A program made the translations under genes and the position numbers. A stretch of 61,171 nucleotides of DNA, taken from JBOHDX01 sp050700835 (GTDB lineage Bacteria; Actinomycetota; Actinomycetes; Propionibacteriales; Nocardioidaceae). The notes beneath the pieces were generated by a model, which was not told the DNA's origin, ran no database searches, and saw only the letters and a list, made by a program, of their open reading frames with translations. Shown here piece after piece: positions 52,287 through 60,641 of this stretch. The DNA lies in the NCBI GenBank assembly GCA_050700835.1, contig JBOHDX010000095.1, positions 1 to 61,171 on the forward strand, given 5' to 3'. How positions within the stretch are numbered: the stretch's first letter is position 1; each line of letters starts with the position of its first letter.

Positions 52287-52757
52287 TTGTCGGACACCGT
52301 CACCGGCCGCTGGGACGACGCCATGCGCCAGGCACTGAACCTCGCCCGCGAGGCACTGTCCGCGGGCGACATCCCTGTCGGTGCGGTGGTCGTCGACGGC
52401 GGCGGCCGGGTGCTCGGCAGCGGTCACAACGTGCGCGAACGTGACCACGACCCCACCGGTCATGCCGAGATGGTTGCGCTGAGGGGGGCGGCTCAGTCGC
52501 GGGGGCGGTGGCGGCTCGACGGCTGCACTCTGGTGGCCACGCTGGAGCCGTGCACGATGTGCGCCGGGGCGACGGTGCTGTCGCGTGTCGAACGGCTGGT
52601 GTTCGGCGCCTATGACGCCAAGGCCGGCGCAGTGGGGTCCATGTGGGACGTCGTCCGCGACCGAAGGCTCAACTACCGACCCGAGGTCGTGGGTGGCGTG
52701 CTCGCGGCCGACTGCCAGGCCCTGCTCCGCGACTGGTTCGACGACCGCCGGGCCTGA
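52287..52757 (+). CDS. tadA: tRNA-specific adenosine deaminase
   Basis: A 156-residue zinc deaminase that converts wobble A34 of tRNA-Arg(ACG) to inosine. The zinc site is HAE (H59, E61) and PCTMC (C89, C92), typical of TadA. Its substrate tRNA-Arg(ACG) is encoded at 33716-33788. The start is TTG 52287, 3 bases after the companion gene. Confidence 0.94.
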   Translation: MSDTVTGRWDDAMRQALNLAREALSAGDIPVGAVVVDGGGRVLGSGHNVRERDHDPTGHAEMVALRGAAQSRGRWRLDGCTLVATLEPCTMCAGATVLSRVERLVFGAYDAKAGAVGSMWDVVRDRRLNYRPEVVGGVLAADCQALLRDWFDDRRA

Positions 52758-52790
52758 CGCCGCGGGGTGGCCACGAGGGTTCGTTCCGGT

Positions 52791-52819
52791 TTCACCGCGG
52801 GTGGGCAGTCCGGTATCTT
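52791..52819 (+). promoter_or_regulatory. Promoter of tRNA-Ser(CGA)
   Basis: TTCACC (52791-52796) and TATCTT (52814-52819) are 17 bases apart. The expected start at 52826-52827 coincides with the first base of the tRNA, so little or no 5' leader would need RNase P removal. Confidence 0.5.
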
Positions 52820-52826
52820 CATCCGC

Positions 52827-52913
52827 GGTGGCGTGTCCGAGCGGCCTAAGGAGCACGCCTCGAAAGCGTGTGTGGGGGCAACTCCACCGTGGGTTCAAAT
52901 CCCACCGCCACCG
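52827..52913 (+). tRNA. tRNA-Ser (anticodon CGA)
   Basis: An 87-base type II tRNA with a perfect acceptor arm GGTGGCG/CGCCACC. The anticodon loop CTCGAAA gives CGA, with a long variable arm and T-loop TTCAAAT. CCA is not encoded. tRNA-Ser 3' ends are common integration sites, and the downstream DNA looks like a scar of such an event. Confidence 0.95.
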
Positions 52914-52921
52914 CTGCGGGA

Positions 52922-52959
52922 AACGGCCTCTGAACTGCAGGGATGCATCAGGGGCCGTT
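52922..52959. terminator. Hairpin after tRNA-Ser(CGA)
   Basis: AACGGCCTCTGA (52922-52933) pairs with TCAGGGGCCGTT (52948-52959), 12 pairs with one G-U, around a 14-base loop. It lies 8 bases after the tRNA and probably ends its transcript. Confidence 0.6.
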
Positions 52960-52971
52960 CGCATTCTCCGT

Positions 52972-53004
52972 CGTGCCAGACGCGTGCCAGATACGTGCCA
53001 GACG
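52972..53004. repeat. Three 11-bp tandem repeats (CGTGCCAGAYR)
   Basis: CGTGCCAGACG, CGTGCCAGATA and CGTGCCAGACG follow each other without gaps. Short direct repeats beside a tRNA 3' end resemble integrase arm sites of an attachment region. No second copy of the tRNA 3' end was found in the window. Confidence 0.6.
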
Positions 53005-53111
53005 GAGTCCCTGAACGCAGACGTGGCCTACCGCTTGCTCCTCGTCCAGCGCGCAACCGTCCAGCACGCCGAACCCTGCGGGGCACGACGGCATACAGAA
53101 AAATTGGCCGC

Positions 53112-53141
53112 GATTAGGTTTCTCTAATCAGGGGCTATTCT
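53112..53141 (+). promoter_or_regulatory. Palindrome plus -10 of AAA ATPase gene
   Basis: GATTAG (53112-53117) and CTAATC (53124-53129) form an inverted repeat covering the -35/spacer region. TATTCT (53136-53141) follows as -10, 7 bases before the ATG. This suggests a leaderless mRNA under control of a repressor binding the palindrome. Confidence 0.55.
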
Positions 53142-53148
53142 TTGGTAC

Positions 53149-54330
53149 ATGAAGTCAGCGCTGAACCCGTTCAACCCGGGGTCAGGCTTGCGTCCGCCAG
53201 CGCTTGTGGGTCGCGACGCCGAACTGGAAGCCCTGGACATCGTTGTCGAGCGGGTCAAGCACGCGCTGGACAGTCGCGGCATCATGCTCAGCGGACTGCG
53301 CGGCGTGGGCAAGACGGTTCTCCTCAATGAGATGCGTAACCGGGCCGACGTCGGCGGGTGGTTCACCGTCAACCTCGAAGCACGACCAGACAACGCCGGA
53401 TCAGCAAGGGCTCGACGCATCCTCGCCCGAGCCATCACCGCGCAAGCCCGGCAGCTCAATCGCGGCAAGGCCGTCAGCGACCGAGTCAAAGCCGCCCTCT
53501 CGGCCGTGTCCTCCTTCAACCTCCAGTTCGGGACCTCCGGACTGGACCTCGGTGTCGAGATCACCCCCGGACGCGCCGACTCGGGAGACATCGAGATCGA
53601 TCTGCCCGAACTCGTTCAAGACCTCTGCGCCGCCCTGCAAGAACAGGGTGGCGCCTTCGGACTGTTCATCGACGAGATGCAGGACCTCGACGACAGCCTG
53701 CTGCGTGCTCTTCTCGTCGCGCAACACCAGGCCGGGCAGCGCGGTTGGCCCTTCTATCTGGTCGGGGCCGGGCTCCCACATCTTCCGTGCGTCCTGGCCG
53801 AGGCCCGCTCCTACGCTGAGCGGCTCTTCGACTACCGCACCATCAGTCGTCTCCCCGACGCCGAAGCCACCGCGGCGCTGGCTGACCCGGTACAGCAACA
53901 CGGCGTCTCGTTCACCGACGAAGCGATCCGGATCTTTCTCGCCGCGTCCGGCGGCTACCCCTATTTCCTGCAGGAGTACGGACGGGCAGCGTGGGAGACC
54001 TCCGCGGGTCCGGTCATCGCTGCAGACGACGCCACCTGTAGCGTCGCCCTCGGCCTGGAACGCCTTGATGCCGGGTTCTTCCACTCCCGCTGGAACCGCG
54101 CGACCCGGTCCGAAAGACGCCTGCTGGTCGCCATGGCCGAGGACAACAATGTCCCGTCCTCGTCCAGCGAGGTGGCCCGTCGCATGGGCATCAAGCCGAC
54201 CAGCCTGGGCCCGTACCGGGCGAACCTCATCAACAAGGGCCTTCTCTATGCGCCCGACCACGGTTTGCTCGCCTACACCGTGCCCAACATGGCCGAGTAC
54301 GTGCACCGGCACCGCGAGGACCTGGACTAG
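53149..54330 (+). CDS. AAA ATPase of archaeal-type/MNS-STAND class
   Basis: A 393-residue soluble ATPase. An N-terminal LVGRDAEL box leads to Walker A GLRGVGKT (K55, T56) and Walker B GLFIDEMQDL (D175, E176). A sensor segment VGAGLPHLP, a lid region and a C-terminal winged-helix part (SSSEVARRMGIKPTSLGPYRANLINKGLL) follow. This plan resembles Orc1/Cdc6-like and ExeA-type ATPases with a DNA-binding tail, often carried by mobile elements. No partner gene is adjacent. It lies just beyond the tRNA-Ser repeats. Confidence 0.85.
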   Translation: MKSALNPFNPGSGLRPPALVGRDAELEALDIVVERVKHALDSRGIMLSGLRGVGKTVLLNEMRNRADVGGWFTVNLEARPDNAGSARARRILARAITAQARQLNRGKAVSDRVKAALSAVSSFNLQFGTSGLDLGVEITPGRADSGDIEIDLPELVQDLCAALQEQGGAFGLFIDEMQDLDDSLLRALLVAQHQAGQRGWPFYLVGAGLPHLPCVLAEARSYAERLFDYRTISRLPDAEATAALADPVQQHGVSFTDEAIRIFLAASGGYPYFLQEYGRAAWETSAGPVIAADDATCSVALGLERLDAGFFHSRWNRATRSERRLLVAMAEDNNVPSSSSEVARRMGIKPTSLGPYRANLINKGLLYAPDHGLLAYTVPNMAEYVHRHREDLD

Positions 54331-54405
54331 ACCGGTAGGCCAGACTTCTTGCCACCGCCGTGCTCGTCACCGGCCGTTCGGCTTCTTCACGGGCATGGAG
54401 GGCGA

Positions 54406-54438
54406 CGGCCCTGGAGCTGGGGGGTGTGCCCAGGGCCG
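54406..54438. terminator. Hairpin downstream of AAA ATPase
   Basis: CGGCCCTGG (54406-54414) pairs exactly with CCAGGGCCG (54430-54438) around a 15-base loop. It sits in the 187-base gap between the ATPase and the converging lipoprotein gene. Nothing else is recognised in that gap. Confidence 0.45.
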
Positions 54439-54517
54439 CCGCTGCTGGAAACCGTAGCGCCTGTGCACAGGACCGGCCAGCGACCCACCGAAATACTGAC
54501 CGGCGAGTCAACAGTGG

Positions 54518-55069
54518 TCAGCCGGGTGGTTCCCGCCACACGTCATGCGGCGCGCCGGGTTCAACGAACCGCAGTCCCGTGGCGGACACACCGTCCGGGA
54601 CCACAAAGGCGAGGTCCGCGAGGCCGCACTGGTCGGGGGCCAGCCGGTGGGACGCAGGCAGCGCCGGCGCCCCGGCGACGGGAGGCAGGAAGCCTCCGGT
54701 GCTGGGGAGCAGCCGGCCGCGGCCGACCACCAGTCGCCAGTAGCGGGCACTGACCTTCGTGCCCTGGGAAGGGCTGGCGCACTCCTCGACGAGCGCGGAC
54801 ACGACGTGGCTGCCGGCCGGAGGGGAGACCGCCGCCACATCGGCCGGATCGGTCATGGACAGCACGCTGTGGTGGCCGTACGACGTGTCGAGCGGCTTGC
54901 CGAACTGCACAGCGCTGTAAGCCAGCGGCATCGATCCTGGCGCGGTCGGCAGATTGCCGATGGGAACGTCGTTCGACGGTGCGGCGGTGCCGTTACCTAA
55001 GCCGGAACATCCGCTCAGCACTGTGCCACCCACTGCGGCCACCGCGCACAGCCGTCGGAGCACATCCAC
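54518..55069 (-). CDS. Predicted lipoprotein of unknown function
   Basis: A 183-residue exported protein. The signal peptide ends in LSGC (Cys21), followed by a Gly/Ala/Ser linker and a soluble domain with Cys residues in EECASPS and DQCGLADL. No family is recognised. It is divergent from the antiporter gene (63 bases between starts). The function is unknown. Confidence 0.72.
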   Translation of the reverse strand: MDVLRRLCAVAAVGGTVLSGCSGLGNGTAAPSNDVPIGNLPTAPGSMPLAYSAVQFGKPLDTSYGHHSVLSMTDPADVAAVSPPAGSHVVSALVEECASPSQGTKVSARYWRLVVGRGRLLPSTGGFLPPVAGAPALPASHRLAPDQCGLADLAFVVPDGVSATGLRFVEPGAPHDVWREPPG

Positions 55070-55132
55070 GGGTCGATCCTAAGGCGACTGCCGCCGGTAG
55101 GATTCACCCTCGCCACCGGACGGAGCCGCCCC

Positions 55133-56635
55133 GTGCCTATCGACCAGCTGAACGCTGTGCTGCTGGTAGGCGCGGCGGTCCTGCTCGTGGCCGTCCTCGC
55201 TGTGCGGGTGTCAGTACGGGCGGGGCTCCCGAGCCTCCTGCTCTACCTCGGCATCGGTGTGGTGATGGGCGACGCGGTCATCGGCATCCGGTTCTCCGAC
55301 CCGACCCTCGCTCACGCCCTGGGCTTCTCGGCACTCGTGCTGATCCTGGCCGAGGGCGGCCTGACCACCACGTGGGAGCACGTACGCCCGGCGATGGGCC
55401 TCGGCCTGCTGCTGTCCACCCTCGGGGTCGCGATCTCGGTGTCGATCGTGGCGGTCACGTCGCACTACCTGCTCGGGCTGGACTGGCGGATCGCCGTGCT
55501 GCTGGGCGCGGTGACCTCGGCGACCGACGCCGCGGCAGTCTTCTCGGTGCTGCGTCGCGTACCGCTACGGCCGTCGGTGCTCGGTGCGTTGGAGGCCGAG
55601 TCGGGGCTCAACGACGCTCCGGTGGCGATCCTCGTCGCTGCGGTCAGCACCGGCGTGGCCACCGATCTCAACCCGGCCGCGTTCCTCGGCCTGATCGTGG
55701 GCGAGCTAGCCCTCGGGGCCGTCCTCGGACTGGTGGTCGGTTGGGTCGGGGCCCGCATCCTGGCCGGAGCGGCCCTGCCGTCCTCCGGCTTGTATCCGTT
55801 GTCGGTGCTGGCCTTCGCCGTGCTGGCGTACGCCGGGGCTTCAGTGCTGCACGGCAGTGGCTTCGCCGCGGTCTACGTCGCCGCACTCGTGCTCGGCAAC
55901 GCAAAGCTGCCTCATCGCGTGGCGACCCGGTCGTTCGCCGAGGGAGTCGGGTGGTTGGCGCAGATCGGCCTGTTCATCATGCTTGGCCTGTTGGCATCGC
56001 CGCACACGTTGCGGTGGTGGCACGTCGGCACCGCGCTGGCTGCCGGCGCGATCCTCACGTTCGTCGCCCGACCGGTGTCGGTCGCGGCCTGTGGTGGGTT
56101 GCTGCGCGTTCCATGGGCCGAGCAGGGGTTCCTCGGTTGGGCCGGCTTGCGGGGGGCCGTGCCGATCGTCCTCGCCACGATCCCGCTCGCCGAGGGCGTA
56201 CCCGGAGCGGTCGACCTGTTCGACATCGTCTTCGTGTTCGTCGTGGTGTTCACCTTCGTGCAGGCACCGACGCTGCCGTGGGTTGCCACCCGGCTGGGGG
56301 CGGTGACGGACGGGCAGACCCGCGAGATTGAGGTGGAGGCGGCGCCGCTGGAGCGGGTCGCGGCCGACCTGCTTCAGGTGCACGTCCCGGAAACGTCCCG
56401 GCTGCAAGGGGTCGAGATCGGTGAGCTGCGGCTGCCACCTGGGGCGTCCGTGTCGTTGATCGTGCGCGCCGGCGAGACGATGGTGCCGACGCCGACGACC
56501 GCGATCAAGCGCGGCGACGAGCTGCTCGTAGTCGCGTCGCGTGGTGTACGAGAGCGTGCGGAGGCACGGCTCCGGGCGGTGTCGGTGGGGGGTCGGCTGG
56601 CCGGCTGGCACCCTCGACCGCGACCGCGAGGCTAA
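55133..56635 (+). CDS. NhaP2/CPA1-type K+(Na+)/H+ antiporter with TrkA_C
   Basis: A 500-residue cation/proton antiporter. About 12-13 membrane helices include TSATDAAAVFSVLRR and LEAESGLNDAPVAIL, the ND-containing ion site of CPA1 exchangers. A cytoplasmic TrkA_C-like regulatory domain (about 395-485, VPETSRLQGVEIGELRLPPGA) follows, as in K+/H+ antiporter NhaP2/CvrA. It is probably used for potassium, pH or osmotic homeostasis. GTG 55133 starts the first helix region. Confidence 0.92.
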   Translation: MPIDQLNAVLLVGAAVLLVAVLAVRVSVRAGLPSLLLYLGIGVVMGDAVIGIRFSDPTLAHALGFSALVLILAEGGLTTTWEHVRPAMGLGLLLSTLGVAISVSIVAVTSHYLLGLDWRIAVLLGAVTSATDAAAVFSVLRRVPLRPSVLGALEAESGLNDAPVAILVAAVSTGVATDLNPAAFLGLIVGELALGAVLGLVVGWVGARILAGAALPSSGLYPLSVLAFAVLAYAGASVLHGSGFAAVYVAALVLGNAKLPHRVATRSFAEGVGWLAQIGLFIMLGLLASPHTLRWWHVGTALAAGAILTFVARPVSVAACGGLLRVPWAEQGFLGWAGLRGAVPIVLATIPLAEGVPGAVDLFDIVFVFVVVFTFVQAPTLPWVATRLGAVTDGQTREIEVEAAPLERVAADLLQVHVPETSRLQGVEIGELRLPPGASVSLIVRAGETMVPTPTTAIKRGDELLVVASRGVRERAEARLRAVSVGGRLAGWHPRPRPRG

Positions 56636-56657
56636 GGGGTCGACCGGACCCGGTGGG

Positions 56658-57185
56658 TCATGGAGTCGCTGACGGCGCTGGCACGCACACGGTCGTGCTC
56701 CGGCGTACCGGCACGAACCTGGGGGCCTTGTCCTGCAGCTGTCCACCCTGGTTGCCGACGGCGACGCTGATCCCCGCGGCCATTCCCCTGACCGGTTTGC
56801 GCACGGTGAACGGCTGATGGAACTGCTTCGCCACCAGCCGGACCTCCGGCGACTTCGGCTTGCGCGCCAGGATGGTCAGGTGTCGCGGGCTGATCCTTGG
56901 TGAGTTGGAGTTGCCGACGGCGCCTTGGACGAAGCCGCGTCTGGCCAGCGTCGCCATGGTGTCCGACGCAAGGCCGGAGATAGTCCCCCGGTTGTAGACG
57001 TTGACCGTGACCTGTCCGGTCCGGAGCCGTCCGCCCTTGGTGATCTGCTGGTTCTGGCAGGCGGCGTTGTTCTTGTTGCCGAACAGTGACGGGAACGCCT
57101 GAGTCGCGAGCTTCCAGCCGAAGAACGTCCCGCCCACGAGTACGACGACGAGAACGCCCAGAGTGATCGGGGTCCTCAACCTCAT
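56658..57185 (-). CDS. LytR C-terminal-domain membrane protein
   Basis: A 175-residue protein with one N-terminal membrane helix (about 6-24) and an extracytoplasmic LytR_C domain (VTVNVYNRGTISGLASDTMATLARRGF). LytR_C modules accompany LCP cell-wall ligases and are thought to bind envelope polymers. Here there is no LCP catalytic domain. The ATG shares its A with the TGA of the upstream VapB-like gene (TGATG), so they are translated together. Confidence 0.88.
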   Translation of the reverse strand: MRLRTPITLGVLVVVLVGGTFFGWKLATQAFPSLFGNKNNAACQNQQITKGGRLRTGQVTVNVYNRGTISGLASDTMATLARRGFVQGAVGNSNSPRISPRHLTILARKPKSPEVRLVAKQFHQPFTVRKPVRGMAAGISVAVGNQGGQLQDKAPRFVPVRRSTTVCVPAPSATP

Positions 57186-57490
57186 CACGGTCCGCCGTCT
57201 TCGATCGGGAAGACGCGAGCATGCAGGACGTGACGCTGCTGGAGGGCGGCGCGCAGCGCGCGGTGCAGTCCGTCCTCGAGATAGAGGTCTCCGTGCCAGG
57301 ACACGACGTGGGCGAACAGGTCTCCGAAGAACGTCGAGTCTTCGTCCAGCAAGGTGGCGAGGTCGAGCTGGTCCTTGGTGGTCACCAGCTCGTCCAACCG
57401 CACCTGGTGCGGGGGCAGCCCGGCCCACTCCCGCTGGGTAAGCCCGTGCGCGGGATAGGGCCGGCCGTTGCCGACACGCTTGAAGATCAC
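57185..57490 (-). CDS. VapB-like antitoxin-family protein coupled to LytR_C
   Basis: A 101-residue soluble protein of a conserved actinobacterial group often labelled VapB family antitoxin. It opens VIFKRVGNGRPYP and contains VRLDELVTTKDQLDLATLL, then DLFAHVVSWHGDLYLEDGLHRALRAALQQRHVLHARV. No toxin gene is next to it. Instead it is coupled to LytR_C. TAGACT lies 8 bases before GTG 57490, giving a leaderless start that matches the family N-terminus. The frame open further upstream (to 57595) was trimmed. Confidence 0.82.
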   Translation of the reverse strand: MIFKRVGNGRPYPAHGLTQREWAGLPPHQVRLDELVTTKDQLDLATLLDEDSTFFGDLFAHVVSWHGDLYLEDGLHRALRAALQQRHVLHARVFPIEDGGP

Positions 57491-57582
57491 GAGGGCAGAG
57501 TCTAGGCAAGCGGGTGGTGCGAACCCCTGCGGTCGGCTCATGGCACCCGTGATGCCTCCGGACAGGGTGCGAAGATCAGCGC

Positions 57583-58323
57583 ATGAGTGAGGCACGAGGC
57601 GCTGGCCCCTTCGAGTCGGCCTCGATACCCGATGCGTACCGCCGGCTCCTGCAGCCGGTGATGTTCGAGCCGTGGGCCGTACGCCTGATCGACTACATCG
57701 GTCTCTCCGCAGGGCAGCCCGTTCTCGACGTCGCCTCAGGGACCGGCGCGGTAGCCCGGGCCGCTGCCACTCGGGTCGGCGCCGAAGGGCACGTGATCGC
57801 GAGCGACATCAGTGCCGCCATGCTGGCGCAGGTGACCACCGGTCTGGATCCCCGTGGATCGCCGGTGCAGACCCTGGGGAGCCCAGCCACCGATCTTGCG
57901 TTGCCCGACTCGTCGGTCGATGTGGTCCTGTGCCAGCAGGGCTTCCCCTTCATCGCCGACCGGCTTGGTGCGGCACGTGAGATGCGTCGGGTGCTGCGGC
58001 CGGGCGGGCGCCTCGGCGTCGCGGTATGGCTGTCGGGACGCCGGCTCGAACCGTTCGAGACGTACGCGGAGGTACTAGCGGCCGAGGGCGTCGGCGAGCC
58101 CTACCCGCACGCGAACGACAGCGAACGCTTCAAGATGTCCGAGCAAGACGTCGATCGGACGCTGGCGGACGGTGGATTCCAGGACGTGAGCCTCTCGACG
58201 GAAGATATGGTGCTCGCCTGGCCAAGCGTGGATGCGGCAGCACTGGCCATCACGGGCACGCCCTTCGGTCCGGTGCTCGGCTGTGCTCGGGAGGGGAACG
58301 GCACCATGACGCTCCGGGTCTGA
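57583..58323 (+). CDS. Class I SAM-dependent methyltransferase
   Basis: A 246-residue methyltransferase of the UbiE/type-11 class. Motif I is PVLDVASGTGAVAR, motif II region DISAAMLAQV, the middle DSSVDVVLCQQGFPF, and motif III VLRPGGRLGVAVW. The methyl acceptor is unknown, and small molecules or quinones are typical. It is a single gene divergent from the VapB-like/LytR_C pair. Confidence 0.88.
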   Translation: MSEARGAGPFESASIPDAYRRLLQPVMFEPWAVRLIDYIGLSAGQPVLDVASGTGAVARAAATRVGAEGHVIASDISAAMLAQVTTGLDPRGSPVQTLGSPATDLALPDSSVDVVLCQQGFPFIADRLGAAREMRRVLRPGGRLGVAVWLSGRRLEPFETYAEVLAAEGVGEPYPHANDSERFKMSEQDVDRTLADGGFQDVSLSTEDMVLAWPSVDAAALAITGTPFGPVLGCAREGNGTMTLRV

Positions 58324-58385
58324 AGCGCAGGCAACTTGTTTTCGCTTCGGAGCGTCTCACACTTGTCAGGATTGACCCGAACCCG

Positions 58386-59615
58386 ATGCAGCAGCAGATT
58401 GGTCCCATGATGGCTCGCCTTCCACGTGTCGCGGCGCTGGCGAGCTGCGCCCTCGTGCTGGCGGCCTGTCAGTCCGCCGCCGCCTCGCACGACGGTGCCA
58501 GCAGCAGCATCGGTGGGGCTCCGGCGACGAGCCCGGGCCTGGCGGACGCGCCGCACCCGACGGTGGCGCTTGCCTCGAGCCGGTCCGCAGCCGTCCCGTG
58601 GCGCGGCCCCGTGGTGATCAAGGCAACCCACTCCACCATCGCTTCGGTCAAGGTCCAGGACAGGTCGGGCCACGTCGTCACCGGCGCTCTGAGCTCGCAC
58701 AAGCAGGCCTGGCGCAGCCACGGTTTCCTTCTCCCGTCCACGACCTACCGCGCCACCCTGGGGCTCGTCACCCCGTCGGGCACGACCGTGACCCGGCAGC
58801 TGCGCTTCTCGACCACCCAGGCGCGCGACAGCGTGTCGATGTCTGCGACCCCGGGCCCCGGTTGGGTCATGGGGGTGGGCGAGCCGATCGCGGTGCGATT
58901 CAGCCGAGCAGTGCCGGACCGGGCGGCAGTCGAACGACACATGACGGTGTCGACCAGTGCCGGTCGAGTCCGCGGCGCATGGCACTGGTTCTCCGACACC
59001 GTGGCCCATTTCCGCCCCCGCAGGTACTGGCCGGCCAACACGTCGATCACGGTGCACGTCGACCTGAACCACGTGTACGCCGGACAAGGTGTGTGGGGGG
59101 ACCGCGACCACGACTGGACCTGGCGTACCGGGGATGCCCACATCGCCTACGTCAACTCGGCCAGGCACACGTTCAGGGTGACCGTCAACGGGAGGACCAC
59201 GCACGTGTGGCCCACCGGCACCGGCATGCCGGGGTTCGACACCCGCCGGGGCACCTATCTCGTGCTCGACAAGTCCCACGAGGTCGAGATGACGTCCTGC
59301 AGCGTCGGCCTTTCCTGCACGCCCGGGACCTCCACCTACTACGACCTGCACGTGTTCTGGGACACCCGGCTGACCGACAGCGGTACGTTCGTGCACGCGG
59401 CGCCCTGGGACAGCCAGATTGGTGCCGCGAACACGTCGCACGGGTGTATTCACCTGTCCGTGACGAACGCCCAGACCTTCTACGGCAACGCGATGCCTGG
59501 CGACGTCGTGAAGCTCACCGGCTCGACCCGGCCACCAAACCCGGTCGACGCCGGGATGATGGACTGGAACATGTCCTGGCACCAGTGGGTCGCCGGATCG
59601 GCGCTGCACCACTGA
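58386..59615 (+). CDS. L,D-transpeptidase lipoprotein
   Basis: A 409-residue cell-wall enzyme with a lipobox LAAC after the hydrophobic stretch. Two Ig-like domains are followed by a YkuD catalytic domain with HAAPWDSQIGAANTSHGCIHLS containing the catalytic HxxxxxxxSHGCIH set. It makes 3-3 cross-links in peptidoglycan, like mycobacterial LdtMt-type enzymes. ATG 58386 or ATG 58407 could start it. Both leave a good signal peptide. Confidence 0.93.
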   Translation: MQQQIGPMMARLPRVAALASCALVLAACQSAAASHDGASSSIGGAPATSPGLADAPHPTVALASSRSAAVPWRGPVVIKATHSTIASVKVQDRSGHVVTGALSSHKQAWRSHGFLLPSTTYRATLGLVTPSGTTVTRQLRFSTTQARDSVSMSATPGPGWVMGVGEPIAVRFSRAVPDRAAVERHMTVSTSAGRVRGAWHWFSDTVAHFRPRRYWPANTSITVHVDLNHVYAGQGVWGDRDHDWTWRTGDAHIAYVNSARHTFRVTVNGRTTHVWPTGTGMPGFDTRRGTYLVLDKSHEVEMTSCSVGLSCTPGTSTYYDLHVFWDTRLTDSGTFVHAAPWDSQIGAANTSHGCIHLSVTNAQTFYGNAMPGDVVKLTGSTRPPNPVDAGMMDWNMSWHQWVAGSALHH

Positions 59616-59629
59616 CGCTGGAGCAGTCG

Positions 59630-60430
59630 CTACGGGTTGGCGTTGTCGCCGACGTACGCGCGGGCTCGCTCCGACCGGAGCAGGGCAGGCAGCAATGTGG
59701 TGAACAGCGCGGCGATCACAGTCAGGGCGGTGCCGAGAATCACGTCGAGCACGTAATGGTTCCCCGTGCCGACGATGACCAGGATCGTGGTGACCGGATA
59801 GGCCACCCACAGCACCTTCAGCCAGCGTCGTCGCACCATCATCAACATCACGACCAGCGTCCACACCGCCCACGCGGTGTGGAGCGACGGCATCGCGGCG
59901 TAGGGGTCAGGCGCCGAGGACGCGACCCCCATCCGCTGCGTTGTGTCGACGAAGCCGAGCCCGGGCAGCAGCCGCGGCGGCGCCGTGGGAAACACCCAGA
60001 AGATCACCAAGGCGATCGAGTTGATCAGGACCAACGCGTTGCGCGCGGCCCGATAGTGCGACGGCCGCCACACGTAGCACGCCAGAAGCACCAACAGGGT
60101 CACGGTCAGATGCGCCAGTTGGTAGTACCAGCTGGCGATGTCTGCCAGAGTCGAGTGGCTCGACAACCACTGGTTGTACGACAGCTCGACGTCGAGATGG
60201 AAGCCGTTCTCCCAGCGCAGGATCTCCAGCCCATGCATCACCGCGGCGCCGCGGCTGGCCGTGGCGAGGCCCTGGACCCAGTCGTAGCAGAAGACCAGGA
60301 TCAGCACGATTGCCAGCTCACCCAGCAGTCGCGGGCGCGCTCGGGTTCCGCGCGCGAGCCGGGCAGGGGCAGGGGCGACCCCCGAGGACTCCTGGTCGGC
60401 CACCTCCGGCCGCGTGGGCGCATTCGACAC
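59630..60430 (-). CDS. PAP2-superfamily lipid phosphatase/phosphotransferase
   Basis: A 266-residue membrane protein with six helices and PAP2 motifs: MPSLHTAWAVW and GTGNHYVLDVILG, the His-containing C-terminal motif. The sequence resembles inositol-phosphotransferase-like (AUR1/Ipt) members, which transfer head groups between lipids. GTG 60430 is chosen because a GGGAG element lies about 10 bases upstream and similarity begins soon after. It converges with the L,D-transpeptidase gene, leaving 14 bases. Confidence 0.87.
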   Translation of the reverse strand: MSNAPTRPEVADQESSGVAPAPARLARGTRARPRLLGELAIVLILVFCYDWVQGLATASRGAAVMHGLEILRWENGFHLDVELSYNQWLSSHSTLADIASWYYQLAHLTVTLLVLLACYVWRPSHYRAARNALVLINSIALVIFWVFPTAPPRLLPGLGFVDTTQRMGVASSAPDPYAAMPSLHTAWAVWTLVVMLMMVRRRWLKVLWVAYPVTTILVIVGTGNHYVLDVILGTALTVIAALFTTLLPALLRSERARAYVGDNANP

Positions 60431-60641
60431 GAGGAACAGACTCCCACACAGCAATGACGAGTCGCGGGAAGAGCCTCGAGTTTGAGGCCTCCCAGCCTGG
60501 GTGACGATGACCATCCCATCGCCCCGAGACCCATCCCGTCGGGGCTCGACCGCCCAGCGTCCCGACCCCTGCTCCGTCTGTCCCGATGCTTCGTGGCGAC
60601 GTGCTCCGACTCTCACCGCGGCCTCGGATACATTGGTGCAC

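Noticed and set aside
50061..52964. 967-codon minus-strand frame spanning the phosphoesterase, tadA and a tRNA
   Set aside because: It runs antisense through four well-supported genes including a tRNA. It is a GC artefact.
52914..53148. Signal recognition particle RNA gene, often near tadA and tRNA-Ser in actinobacteria
   Set aside because: No sequence resembling the conserved SRP loop was seen. The space holds a hairpin and short repeats instead.
52827..54517. Second copy of the tRNA-Ser(CGA) 3' end marking the far side of an island
   Set aside because: I looked for GGTTCAAATCCCACC-like sequence downstream and found none in the window, so island borders cannot be set.
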